Shown: positions 49,481 through 61,912 of the stretch, one piece after another
Numbering within the stretch: position 1 is the stretch's first letter
Layout: every line of letters starts with the position of its first letter
Source of the DNA: Myoxocephalus aenaeus
Taxonomy: Eukaryota > Chordata > Actinopteri > Perciformes > Cottidae
Length of the DNA: 64,000 nt
Direction of reading: 5' to 3'
NCBI GenBank assembly: GCA_038501785.1
Contig: JBAMJR010000089.1
Location: 5,002,001-5,066,000, forward strand
The notes under the pieces: generated by a model
The model's input: the letters and a program-made list of their open reading frames with translations, nothing else
Databases searched by the model: none
Told to the model about the DNA's origin: nothing
Position numbers and translations under genes: made by a program

Positions 49481-52299
49481 CCCTAGAAATGAATATGGAA
49501 AACCAACTCTATGTCGGTGACACCAAGCCACGCCTTCACACGAGAATATGGCTCTTTTAGGGGTATCGATCCTGAACTGCGAAGCGCAAAATTCAAGCCC
49601 CCTGACTGACTGACCGTGCGCAATGAGTCACCGCGGTCCGACCGATGGATCCTCTCTCTGAGCTCTTTATTAGGCTTGCCTTGATTCATGCTTAGACAAA
49701 GTGGACCTTTCACAAAATGGACCTCTCGTGGTATGTGCGTGTGCCATCCCAGATTGAACTGGTCCAGCGCATGCAGGCAACGTGGTGCAGGAGAGTAAAC
49801 CGGATGAATGGATGAATGGGGGGAGAATGGAGGCAGTGCAGCATCAGCCGCAGGCATCCACAGGAGCGTCACATGCATTTAAAATTGATTACTTTTAGAT
49901 CCTAGCAGCAGATGCAGCCAGTACCATTTCAAGTGCACATGCCATTTATTTTTGCTGCGTCTCTTTGTATCATTCCTGTATGGATTTAGAATATCTTAGC
50001 GTGTGTGCTGTGTGCAGTATGGGGAATATCAGATAACGTTTCTGAGTAGATTCAGGTACCTTTAAATTACAAAATCTCAAAACATCTGAAAAATAAAGAC
50101 ATTACTCTGTGTGTCTGTTAGGCTGAATATATAACATACAATAAAGACATTAATAGAAGGCGAGTCTTGCTCTCTCAAAGATGCAGCTATTTCAGTTTAG
50201 CTGACTTTTATGTGATATCTGATCCAAATATATGGAACTTTCCCTTTGTGGAGGACAGAATAGCTGCATTAAAACACGTGTGATGTGGACAAAAGGGTTG
50301 CAAGATAATAAGATAAACACCCTGACCCTTACATGAAAAGTTTAAATAAATACTTCCCATTAGAACTAGTCATTACCAGGCATTGTACATATTTAATGCA
50401 TGTGGTTCACCGCTGCAGAGAAATTGGTAAAATTGGACAGTGGCATTTCTAAACTGGTAGCACACCATACGATCATATCATGAAAGGCAATTAGAGAGAC
50501 ATCTCAGTGGTTTCAAGCCATTCCATACAGTAGCATATTGGAAAATAATTGGTTCCCTTCAGGTGTGTGAAGGCTATTAGTCAGTGTGTCTGGTCGAAAT
50601 GTTGCTGACAAGAGAAATCAACAGCATGAGTTTCTCTATATGCCTACCAGCAGTCCACACTTTTTTATATTTTAATTGACTGTCTTGATAGCATCATCAA
50701 GGCCGTTTTTTGAAACTTTGGAAAGCTTCCTCCAGAGACAGGAACGTAGATCTAAACATGCCGACTAAACTGAACGTCAACTGGTTTTGATCCTTTGCCT
50801 GTTGTATGTTTCAGTAAGCTTCTCTGTCTCCATTTAGTGATTACATCCTGTACTGCACATTTCTTCTCCATTGTCTGCATCTGGATAATGGCGTCAGAAA
50901 ACACACACTGAACAGTAATAATTATCTTTGTAAAAGACACAATTTGGAAGGATCTTACACAATGTCATCCTGCTGACAGGGACCCAGGATCAGGGAAAAC
51001 TCATGTGGGTTGTTTTAGGCACTGACAAACTATTTTGTCATTCATTTTGGAATTAATTTAGTCATTTAAGTTGGTTTGGTCAGAATGACTATATGTGTAC
51101 CAAAGGACACCGGCTTGTATTTTCTCTTCAAAAGCTCATCATCCCTTGCCAACCCTTGCTACATGCAGGACACTCCCCTTTATGGATAAGTGAGACAACA
51201 GCACAACATTCAAAGTCTTTATTTAACTAGACATCTATACTCACCTAACCTGTGCAATATAAATAATGTTGTGCCATGTCTGTCGTGCTGTTATAACTGA
51301 TTTAATATCAAGATCACAGACTAGACTTCCTTGCTTGACCCAGGCTAGACTCTTATTATAATATAAGTGTTACTTTGGGGATTCCGTTTTCATGTATAGC
51401 CTCTGAGATAGGAGCTCCTCTTGGAATGCAGTAATTGTAGACCTCCTGCCCTTTAAAAGCCCAGAGGGACTGATTAGTTGAAAAGGTAGACCACAACCTA
51501 ATTACAGTCGAGTGCACCAATGGTGAGCAACTCAGTATAGGCTGCATGCATTGCTTATATGCCAGACATACTTAATAAAAAGAGTGGTTTGTTGCATTGT
51601 AAACAGGGTGTTTAATGTAATATGACACAGGAAGTATAACACTCTAAGTCCATTATATCTGTATAGAGTAATTGAGACTTCCAGCCAAATGATTGGTGCA
51701 GTTTAAAAATAGACTTTCAATTTAATCTAACACAGTCATATTGTGGATATGGCATCATCTTGTGGTAAAATTGGGAAAGGCAAATTTTGGGCTGAATTGG
51801 GTTCTATTAGTTTCAACCCAATTTATTTGAAGATTAATTTCAACAAAATGACAATCAGTTTCTCTGTATCTGTCACACACACACACTTTGATTAATGGTG
51901 AGTCAGTTGGTTAACACTCCACTGATCTAGATCTACTATCCAGCTAATGCTTAATAAATTTGGACGAGAGGTGGTCTGCTTTCCTACGTAGCTGTGAAGC
52001 ATACGACAGTACTACGGTTTGAACGGTAGATGGCACTGTCGCCCTGTTAAAAACACAGACTGTCACTGAAAGGCTGGCCTGTGCTACGTTCAAAGACGTC
52101 ATGCCAATTGACAAAAACAATCAATTCAAACTAAGTTTCTGGGAGTGTATCCACAATTCTTTTTGTGCAAAAATTGCAAACCATCCGCTCTTTAAAAAAA
52201 CAAAAACATTACAAGAATGTAAATGAAATGGTTGAATGTAATTATACATGTAATCTAAACCATTTTAAATATCTTCGGTGCGTGTTTTCGAGAACAGCT
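49481..52299. other. Intergenic interval between divergent gprin3 and elmod2
   Basis: The lower 400 bases next to gprin3 are richer in CpG and may hold its promoter. The rest is AT-rich with nothing recognised on either strand. Confidence 0.45.
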
Positions 52300-52448
52300 G
52301 CGTGTCCGGTCGGAACCTGAACGTACCGGAGCCACACTGTTGTCAAGAGAAGCGTTGCTAACCTTAATTCACCACACGGGAGGTCGCTTGTAACGTTAAG
52401 CGAGGACACATTTGGATATCATTATATATTTGTCCCCGCGACAGAAAG
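52300..52448 (+). other. elmod2: Candidate noncoding first exon and promoter region of elmod2
   Basis: A good donor (GACAGAAAG/gtaaga) follows 52448 and lies next to a locally CpG-richer stretch from about 52280. It would splice to the acceptor at 54207/54208, three bases before the elmod2 ATG. The upstream limit is approximate. Confidence 0.45.
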
Positions 52449-53120
52449 GTAAGAGTAGCTTCAGCCATTTGCTCCTCGTAAATAATATTAACTACGCCAC
52501 TACCTTTAGGGTAACAGTTAGCTCATGTTAGCAAACAGTTGGGTGAATACGATGACAACCTGTTGTCTGAAGCGTGAACAGTCTCCGCTCACTGTCGTCT
52601 GTACGTGGTTGATATAACCGCTAACCTAACTAGTTAGCGCAGCTGGCTTATTAAAGCCAGAGGCAACCAGCTATTTGGTGTGCTAATGCACCACTAAACT
52701 CGGCTCATGTTTGGATCTCAACCTAAACTGAAGTCTGAAGTTAGCATCCTCGTGCTAGCGACCACAACGCTATTGTTTCCTCTCGTCAGCTGCTCCCTTA
52801 TCAGCGTAACGACCCCGTCTTATTAGCTGCTCCCTTTTCACAGTAATGATCCAGTCTTATTGTTGGTTTAATGTTTGTAAGTTAAGAGTGGCTTACGATC
52901 AGCTGACCCACTCATCTATTGTGTCTCTGCTGGCAGAGACGCTCGTGTTTCAGTTACGATATGACGTTATGGTACGAGTCGAAGTACATTTACTGACCGG
53001 ATGCACGTGTACTTTACTATTGTATACACTTGTTATGCTACTTTGCACTTCTACTTTACTACTTTCAAAATAAATATATTGTTGTTGTTTTTTACTGCAC
53101 TAAATCGTAGAAGTTACTTG

Positions 53121-53347
53121 GGCTGCGGTAGAATAGTCCTGTTTGCTTAGAAAGGTTGAGTGAAATTAAATGACCCAGAAGTATCTTAGTGGCCGCCATG
53201 ATAAGTGCTGGTCGAATTATCTAAATGCAAAGGAAAGGCGCTTCCTTACTCAGCTCCTTTAGCATAGGAAACACTAGACCTCCCTTTACGAAAGGAAAGG
53301 AGATAATGCCGCCCCACAATTCCTTGCGGTGGCAACATTTAAAGTGA
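53121..53347 (+). mobile_element. Truncated second copy of the 18-bp-TIR DNA element
   Basis: Begins GGCTGCGGTAGAATAGTCCT and matches the left 230 bases of the element at 32291, including GTGGCCGCCATGATAAGTGC, to CAACATTTAAAGTGA, where similarity ends. In the elmod2 leader intron. Confidence 0.75.
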
Positions 53348-53450
53348 GTTTGGGGAACTCTCTCTCCCCAAACTCAGACTGCACTGACCTCTCCACATTC
53401 AAATCACAAATCAAAACATTACAAACATTATATATTTACATACATTCAAT
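53348..53450 (+). mobile_element. Small LINE 3' fragment
   Basis: Translates to GNSLSPNSDCTDLSTFKSQI, matching the LWNSLP...LSTFKSxLKT end of L2-type reverse transcriptases. It adjoins the truncated DNA element directly. Confidence 0.5.
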
Positions 53451-53484
53451 GTTTTCGGTCTCTGCATTTACACCCATCCTTAGT

Positions 53485-53765
53485 AATCCATTCAATTCAG
53501 TTTATTTTGTATAGCCCAGAATCACAAATTACTAATTTGCCTCGGAGGGCTTTGCAATCTGTACACATACGACATCCCTGTCCCAGGAGGCAGGACCGGC
53601 TCCAGACACAGCCACTATCCATGGACAAAGCACAAAGACTCTGGGGAAGAAGAAGAGTTAGTAATGTGCATTGAAGAGACATGAATTCATCCAGAAGGAG
53701 AGAGCGAAGAGGAGAGAGGTGTATCCTAAGATGTCCCCCAGCAGTCTAAGATTATAGCAGAACTT
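53485..53765 (-). repeat. Dispersed fish repeat upstream of elmod2 exon 2
   Basis: Contains CAATTCAGTTTATTTTGTAT, GCCTCGGAGGGCTTTGCAAT and CTGTACACATACGACATCCC, phrases of a very common teleost repeat. It runs to about CCCCAGCAGTCTAAG. Confidence 0.65.
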
Positions 53766-54210
53766 CTGAAAATTGGAGGGAAAATCTCTCTGACGTCAAA
53801 TGACGGGGGGAGTTGCCCTCGTCTATCGCTTTTTTCAAAAGGAATCACTCCCTCTGAAAAAAGCTTCCCTAATCACAGGCCCTGATTATCAGCGCTATCA
53901 AAGAGGAAAATCTTAACGAACCAGCTACCTTGCAGTTTCAGTTAATAGGCAACTAGGTATGATGGTAAATCGATTAATTGTGTATGATATCATTGTATTG
54001 TATTGTAGTAATATTTCCGATGTTCCTTAGATCAAATCAGTGTGTATTGCATCCTATAATCACGTGTATTGCATCCTAGAATAAAAATGAAATTACCCAA
54101 TTACCAATTACCCGAGACACAGGGCCGTTCATCGCTGATGACAAGCTGAGTTGAATTTGTCTGCTTGAATTCATATGGCCAATGTCTTTTCTCTGCCCAT
54201 GTTGTAGAAG

Positions 54211-57200
54211 ATGCTGGGGTATATCTGGACGTACATCTACACGTCCATCCTGAGATACTGGCTGAAGTGGTTCATCCGACAGGCTACAGGAAAATGTGAG
54301 CTGCAGAGAATATGTTCAGGATACAAGCCTGGGGCTACAAGGACAACAAAAGCAGGTGAATTAAATAATCCCAAATCATGTTTACTTTTCCTGTTCCTAG
54401 TATACATTTTTTTTAAATATATTAATCTGCCTCTTGTGTCCTGCTGTAGAATATTCTCTGCAGTCATCAAAGAACAAGGTAAGAAACAGTTTTTTTTTAG
54501 TAGGTAATGGGTTATAGGTACAGTTTTGTTTCTGATACCAAGGATTGCTTCCGGGCAATGTCCAAGATCAGCTTGAGTATTTGTGGTCTAAGAATAGCTT
54601 TCAGAATGATTGTTGCTATTATTTTATGTCCAAGTTCAATTTTTATGCATCTGAAAGCCAAACACGTGATCACTTTAGCACAGATTTGCTGAACAACAGC
54701 AAAATGACATATACCCATTATGGCAAACTGTCAAAAATGTTGGTCATTTGTCAGTAAAAATGGTTTCTACTTTAAGCTTTTGAAAGTTGAGGATTTGCTT
54801 GAATTAATTTGAAAGTTTTTTTATTTTATTTTTTTTTTTTTTTTTTATTGTTGGCATGTTAATGACTAAATGATGACAACAAACTTGATCAGGGAATTTT
54901 GAATGGAAGGAATTATTAGTTGCAGATATTACCCTCACAAAATACCAGGAAAAACCCCCACAAATACACGTAGAGAAAAGGAAATAATACATAATCGGAG
55001 GCTACAGACACACAGTCAAACCTAAGCATATATCTTAAAAACATGCAATACACATCAGTATATACAGTAAAATATTGTAGGACAGGAATGGCTCATAAAA
55101 GCAGGTATCTTAATCAAAATGAAAAGACGTGAGTTCTTAAAAGACACACCAAAAGCGTTTGTTCCTCAGCTCCCGTACTGTTTGAGTCGGGACAGTGCGA
55201 TGACAAGCAGTCTTTGTTGGGTGGACCTGAGACCCTGAACAATGATAATAGGGTCAGAATTGCAGCAATATTATATTTGGACTATTAGACAAGCAGCGTG
55301 TGCTGGGAGCCACTATTAAGACACCAGGATTGAAGGAGTGAAGCGTGTGATCTGTTTTTGTAGATCTGGACGGTAATCCCAGTGCAGATGTAAAATGAAA
55401 GCCTGATTATTGATGTTTAAACTATGTGGTCCCACAGAGAAGAGCAAAGGAAACGCCCCTTTCTAAACTACTGACGTGTTCATTATCTGTTAGGCTATTG
55501 AATGTGTGAACTCCAATAAACGCATATCCTGTGAGCTTAATCAGTCCTTATCTTTCCTACACTTGCCCAGTTTAGATGAATTGACTCCTCTTGTCATTTA
55601 TAGCTGGGTAAGCATTTTCCGAACAACAGTCCATTCAGCGTAGAAACAAAAGGGCTTTGTCATCTTTCTTTGAAAGGTATTTCTCTGCTGTGGCTGACAG
55701 CATAGAATATACTGCAGCAATTCTCTGTCTGGTAGCTCGTTGTATCGGTAATTTTCTGTGACTACCTCCTCCTCCCCTGTGCTTTCCTCCTCTATAGGTT
55801 TTAACAGGAGCTTTGGAAACAAACAAGGATAATTTAGAGCAATGTGTGGCTCAAATTATGAAAGAGAAGAATGTCAAACCCCAGAAAGATCCACTGTAAG
55901 AATATTTTATCTGCTATTTTGAGGTTGCTTTTTATCAGCAATTGTTTTATTTTCAAATCATGATAAAGAGTATTGTAAGTTACATTATTGAATCAGCATT
56001 GTTTGTTTCATCTCTCTACCTTTTAGCTTCAAGGAAAGCCTCCACATCTGTCTGTTACAAATAACAGGAAACCGCAGCCTCTATATATCTGTGGAAGATT
56101 TAAGAAAGGAAGTCTTCAACTCGGAAAACCAAGGACATGAGGCCATGCTGTTGAAGGTGTGTGTTACTGCTTCTGGATCCAGTTGATCATATGTTGTATC
56201 TGCCTTGTTACTGTTCCACACCATAAATCAGTTTATGTCTGAAGTATATGTGTGTCTGGATCAGTCCTAGTGGATTTTTGTGATTTTGATTGACAGACAT
56301 TTCCTTTGTAATAAGCTTAATGCCATGAACTAACAACGACCGCTAAAATAGATGCAGCAGAAGCAGTTTAGGCTTTAGAATGAGAAACCACATTTATTTT
56401 CTGTGCAATAAAATAGTAGGATTACAGTACGAAAAGTATCAATTATGAATCCAAAATGTTCCGCACAAAATTATTGGACCTATTACCCTGTACAGCGGCA
56501 ATACAAATGTGTAACCCTAGAATGATTTGCACTCTCAGCTGTGGGACCTGTTGATGCCATCAGTCAAACTGAACTCGAGGATAACCAAACAGTGGGGAGA
56601 CATTGGATTCCAAGGAGATGACCCCAAGACTGACTTCAGAGGAATGGGAATGCTGGGCCTAATCAATCTTGTGTGAGTCCCCCATAAATAACAATGAGAC
56701 ATTTATTAACTGTATTCGTATGAGCTGCAGATCACATCACTACACTATCAACAGTTATTTTACCTTCGACCTTTTTTGACTTTTGGAAACGATGAGACAC
56801 AGCACCGATACAGAAAGCTGACCGAGCAAACCAAACTTATTTTCCAGATGTGTGTCAATATGAGCCTGAAAATTAAATCCAAAACTGATGAGGGAATCCA
56901 CACAGCCAGCCGTAATTCATACTCTGTTTGCTGCAACGTTTATTACATACATTCTTATTAAGAAATGCAAAGTGGAAATGTGTATCCAAATACATATTCC
57001 CATCATTGTTTTGACGATTTGCACACACATAATCCGTGGCATATTTAGAACCATACACTCGGAAAAAGCTTTTAGGATCTATGTCTGAACATTAAACCAG
57101 GCACAGATACAACGAGGCTTCGCCGATCCCTGTTAATGATTTATCTGTGTGGAGCCATGCATGTGTGTTTTCCCTCTCGCAGTCTAGCAGCCTACATTGC

Positions 57201-58194
57201 ATAACAAACCGTCACTTCCCAAACAAATGAAAGCTGTGGCAGAATATACATAGAGCGAGAGAGCGAGATCATTCTCTTGAGTCTTCTCAAAGGAAAAAAC
57301 AGACTGTGGAGTTATCGGAGCCCTAATTAGTATTACGGGGTCAGTTATCGCTATGACAAAACACCGAGTCCATGATAAACAGAAGACAATTGTGCCTTTG
57401 TCAGATCACACAGAGTCTATGCTACCCACACGGATAAACAGTAATTGAGTCTACAAAAGAAGCATTTAATACATGGCTTCAGCATTTTAAATAATACATC
57501 AACCCTAAGGTAAAATCAGTTGAGTTCATCTTTTTAAGGGTTATGTTTATTGCCAGCAAGTACAAAGAATACTGGTGAACGTGATATTTTTTTGTTTAAA
57601 CAATTATTATACTGAAATGTTTTTGTTCCAGTTTTTTCAGTGAAAACTACACAGAGGAGGCTCGTCAGGTGTTGTCTCATGCAAACCATCCTAAACTAGG
57701 GTAAGACACATTTATATATGTTTGTGGAATATTTGCAAACTTTGATCTTCCTAAAACATTCACTTTCTTCTATATTCAGTCACTAATTTTGCATTCTTCA
57801 TATTTCAGGTATTCATATGCCATCGTTGGGATTAACTTGACAGAGATGGCCTACAGTCTCCTGAAGAGCGGTGCTTTGAAACCCCATTTCTACAATACAG
57901 TACTGGGCACGCCTGAGCTCCGACACTTTCATCAGCTATACTGTGAGTGAAGTAAATCAGTTTTCAGAAAAAAATACAAAACTAAATAGAAGCTTTTATC
58001 AAGATTTCTCTAAAATGTTGGTTTCTTCTTTTCTAGGTTATCTGGCATATGAATTTGATAAATTCTGGGTGGCAGAAGAACCAGAAAGCATCATGGAGTT
58101 CAATCGGTACAGAGAAAAATTCCATGATAAAGTCAAGACACATCTACAGGACCCTGATGTGAGCCTCACACTGACTGTCCGTTCTAAAAACTAA
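54211..58194 (+). CDS. elmod2: ELMO domain-containing protein 2
   Basis: Coding exons: 54211-54355, 54450-54478 (29 bp), 55798-55895, 56027-56156, 56539-56672, 57632-57700, 57809-57942 and 58037-58194. All have AG/GT borders and phases join, giving 298 residues (human about 293). ELMOD2 is a GTPase-activating protein for Arl2 and related small GTPases. The N-terminus has an aromatic-rich, membrane-like helix (YIWTYIYTSILRYWLKWFI), then TGKCELQRI, which is diagnostic for the family. The ELMO domain contains WGDIGFQGDDPKTDFRGMG; Arg168 in DFRGMG is the expected catalytic arginine. Further matches are AIVGINLTEMAYSLL and EFDKFWVAEEPESIM. The ATG at 54211 lies three bases inside its exon, so the leader is in an upstream exon. 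The gene runs tail-to-tail with ucp1, as in other vertebrates. Confidence 0.95.
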
Positions 58195-58887
58195 CATTAT
58201 TCAGAAATATTTCCTCACCTCTGACTTTGTTTGATTGGGTAGAGAAAGGCAAGCTGCGATGCTGAACATTAAAAACATCAAAATCAGACTGAAGCGGTTT
58301 GGTCACTCATAAATTCAAAGAAATGAATCCTCATATATTTGGTATTGTGGTCCAATGTTTAAACTCTGTTCATCTTGTTACTGTGAGAGTAAAGGGTTTT
58401 ATAATAGAGCACCAATCTACGCTCTGTACCTCAAAAATGACCATTCCAGTGTTTAATTAACCTTTTGAGAAGAAGAAATGAGAGCTGCTGCAGAAGACTG
58501 TAGAGATCAATGGTCTGTCTTTTGTGAGGATTTAAGCACTTTCATTGAGCACGCTGCCAATTTGTTGCAGTTAAAAGACAGTTATTGAAAAATGGCAATT
58601 AACTAGCATATTTGTAGCTATCTTGTTTGTATTTATTTCAGCAAGACTGTGTTCTCACACTTGTTCCGCTCTGGAATATCATTTTTATGTCCAGAGACCA
58701 CGGCTAGATTTTTGCATGTTTTAATATGTCCCTGTTGATGGCATCTGTATCCTGTAATATTGGTTTTGTGGAGCTCAAACTGGTTGTTTGCCTCCATTTT
58801 CATAAATGTATGAAATGTCTGCATTTTTATTCTGCGATTTGCTTTTGAGGAAGGTATGTAATGATTAACTCTTCTGACTCGAAGGTA

Positions 58888-58893
58888 ATAAAT
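58888..58893 (+). terminator. elmod2: Polyadenylation signal AATAAA of elmod2
   Basis: AATAAA in the context GGTAATAAATACAC, about 700 bases after the elmod2 stop and ahead of the convergent ucp1 3' end. The 58195-58890 stretch is then 3' untranslated region. Confidence 0.45.
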
Positions 58894-59395
58894 ACACATT
58901 TTAATGTTTTGAAATGTGTTTTTGTTTGTGGTGAAAGTGATAGCACAAGTTCAAAAGCAAGCACAGGGTCTGTAATACAAGTAAAACATATTTAAACTTG
59001 TTTAGCATTTTACTATGGGCACCAGTATTATTTAAAGGTGCACTGCTGTAAGCTGCATAACTGTATGTTGGACAGATTTAGATTCACAGATATTAAAGCG
59101 CAGACTCAACTTCCCAAAAGTGGGTTCTCAAACCGAGTGTTGGCACCATTCACTCCCATAAAATTGCAAATGGTTTCATCATGAAAAATGATAAATATAA
59201 AGATAGAACTGCATTTCAATTTCAACATGAACACAAATACAAGGTACACTTAACTCCATTATTCCTTTTTCAACAAAGGGGTTTCTTCTTTGTCACCAGA
59301 AGACAAAAAGAAAAAAATGTGAATTGATATTTCTTCATCGATGTTCTAACCCAGTGGTGGTTCAGATTTTTCAGTCAAACTGTCAAATGAGATTC

Positions 59396-60111
59396 TTAAT
59401 TTCTGTCCTCAATCCTCTTCTTCGTGACCATCATGGCTCTCTTGATTTGTTCGAATGAGACAAACATCACAACGTTCCACGATCCCAACCTCAGAAATGA
59501 GGGCACAAATCTACAGGAAACAGAGAAAGTGAAAGCTAAAACAGATCCTCAAATGCAGCATTGCTTAAAACATACAAGTACAAATATCCCCAAACAAATG
59601 TGTGGGTGCTGGGGTCAGAGAGGAGGAGCTCACCCTTTGTAAAACGCCGACGGCCCCTCTTTAGTCATCATGGTCCAGGCACAGTTGATAGCACTCCTGT
59701 ACTGACCAGGTGGAGAGTTCATGTATCTAGTTTTCACCACATCTACTGGGGAAGCGATCACCGTGGTGACAAAGCCGGCACCAAACGCGGATACAAAGTG
59801 GCAAGGAAGAGTGTCTGTGGAGAGAAAGATTGTGAACAAATTAACTAAAGATCATAAATGAGTGTAACCGGAGGGCCTTTGTTCTGAGCCGAACGGCATA
59901 GAAACTCATGTCGGCAGATTATATAACTTTGTGAATCGGGCAATATAAATGATTGAGATACATTATGTATTAACTACTATATTTACAGCACAGTGAGGGG
60001 AAAATACACCATGTCCTGTACCAGCCTGAGTGCTGTTATCAGCTGTGGAGGAGTTGAAGTGGTCAGAGGGGTGGGTGGATTTCTAACCCAATCAGCTGTC
60101 TCTCTGGGATG

Positions 60112-60152
<41 letters not shown>

Positions 60153-61647
60153 CCCAGGCACACGTGGATGAGCTCTCTCACTCACCTGACATAAGTTTGT
60201 GTCTAAGGAGGGCCTCCTTGATGAGGTCGTATGTAACCAGCTCTGTGCAGTTGACGAGCGCATTTCTTGTGATGTTGGGTAGTGTCCCTGAAGAAGCCAG
60301 AAAATAACTTATTTTAGTTTTTTTGATCAGTAATCATTTATAAATCATTTCTGGGTCTTATTTTCATGGCAGGCGAGAGAGACCCCAATGAGTAACTCTT
60401 AACCTAAATGGCACCTTTCCAGAGTCCACGTATGCCCTCATTCTGGAAGATGTGTTTGTAGGCCTGCATGGTGCCGGTGTACCGCCGAGCCACACCGTCC
60501 AGGTTCATCTGGGCTTGGAATCGAACCTTGACTACATCAGTGGGCTGTGCAAATGACACCGCCATGGCGCCTGTAGTGCAGCCAGCCAGGATTCGTACCA
60601 GTATACTGGCGTCTGGAAGGGAAGTACATCTACTCGATTATTGCAATCAAGTACAGCTTTTAGGTACTTTACTGTGTCTATTTTTGTATGTGCATGTGCA
60701 TGAGATATTTTCACGCATGCTATCTCAAAATGTGAGTCTTAATTCTTAATTAAAACACCAATCAATGTCAATACCCTCAGATCTTCATACATTACACTTT
60801 ACTCTAAACTATTATTGCACCTAATATTGACTTAATATTACATGTTGTGTACTTAATTTACTTGGTGTTGTAATTATATGCCAATATTAACATTGCTATT
60901 ACCCCTATTTATATTGTACAGACAGAAGCTGTTGCACTTCTGTCAGTGCGGGATAAGGGATCCTTCCACTGTGGCTCCTGCATGGACTTCAAAAGTAACC
61001 ACTTACTGTCTTTGCCACCAGTGTAGAAATCTTTGACAGTGTCGTAGAGGCCGATTCTGATGGAGGCGAAGCACACTTGTCTCTGCAGCCCCGCTACCAG
61101 CCCGTTGTACAGAGACTTGGGGCCCTCTGTTCGGATCATGGTGCTGATCGTCCCAAACACCCCTCTGTAGCGGATGCCCTCCACTCCCTTCATCTCTCCC
61201 TGAATCTGGGGTCACAGATTCAGATTGTATTCAAGGCTAAAACCAGCTTCACAGAACAAAAATAGAGAACATTTAGACTAAATGGGGCAGCGTGTTTCCA
61301 CAGAAATGTTAATGAGTGCAATTGATTTTGGGGGAAGGAAGTGGACAAAGTGAAAAGTTCAAACTGCTCAGTCAATAGCAGCCAACATCACGCTGTGTTC
61401 CAACATAGTAGAGATCAAAGGGAGAATAACTAAAGATCATTATCAAAAGATATCCGTTGCATTGCAGTTAATGTGATGGAAGCATGCTATGTGATTCTGG
61501 AGATGAGTGTCATGAACATACCTGTAGTCTGACTTTGGCTGTGTCCAGGGGAAATGTGAAAAGGTCAGCAACACAGGCTGCAGCCCCAGCACTCGCCATC
61601 TTCACCCCCAGTGGAGGGGGAACATCTGAGGGTTTAAATCCCACCAT
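59396..61647 (-). CDS. ucp1: Mitochondrial uncoupling protein 1
   Basis: Exons on the minus strand: 61522-61647, 61007-61205, 60415-60612, 60186-60287, 59634-59814 and 59396-59510, all with AG/GT borders and joining phases; 306 residues (human 307). It is a mitochondrial inner-membrane carrier of the SLC25 family. The three carrier signatures are present, one per repeat: PLDTAKVRLQ, PTDVVKVRFQ and PVDVVKTRYM. Other family matches are MVGFKPSDVPPP, GLYDTVKDFYTGG, NCTELVTYDLIKEA and FVPSFLRLGSWNVVMF. UCP1 is preferred over UCP2/UCP3 because elmod2 is the immediate tail-to-tail neighbour. In the second matrix loop the mammalian UCP1 pair of histidines (SHLHG) is replaced (MNLDG), so mammalian-type proton transport should not be assumed. 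A (GT)n run lies in intron 4. Confidence 0.93.
60114..60150 (+). repeat. (GT)n microsatellite in ucp1 intron 4
   Basis: About 18 GT units close to the exon at 60186-60287. On the ucp1 strand it is a CA run just after the exon's donor. Confidence 0.92.
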
Positions 61648-61658
61648 GTTTCCTAATG
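61648..61658 (-). other. ucp1: ucp1 leader fragment next to a probable acceptor
   Basis: TAAATCCAG/CATTAGG on the minus strand is a plausible acceptor 11 bases before the ATG, pairing with a donor (CACAAT/gtaagtat) at 61838/61839. Translation could equally start in an unspliced leader. Confidence 0.35.
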
Positions 61659-61838
61659 CTGGATTTACAGATAAACACCAACAGACAGAAACACACAATC
61701 AGAGCAAATTACCAGGAGAAAACCACCATATAAATCTCATATACTAATCATTCACATTTTCAATTGAAACACTAGTGAATCTTTTATGATCTAACAATCA
61801 AAGTGTATATTAATGATAAAAACATAAAACATACTTAC

Positions 61839-61912
61839 ATTGTGAGTCTAAAATGTAAGGCTTCCTTTGATCCTCAGTAGTTTGTTACCGGGCTGGATTT
61901 GATTGGCCAGAT
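61839..61912 (-). promoter_or_regulatory. ucp1: Candidate ucp1 first exon and promoter with CCAAT box
   Basis: On the minus strand, GGCCAATCA (CCAAT box, about 61902-61909) and, further upstream, a TTATAAT-like motif precede a short segment ending at the donor at 61839. Position relative to ucp1 supports a promoter; the transcription start itself cannot be seen. Confidence 0.35.

Noticed and set aside
59561..59848. 95-codon plus-strand ORF
   Set aside because: Antisense of ucp1 exon 5.
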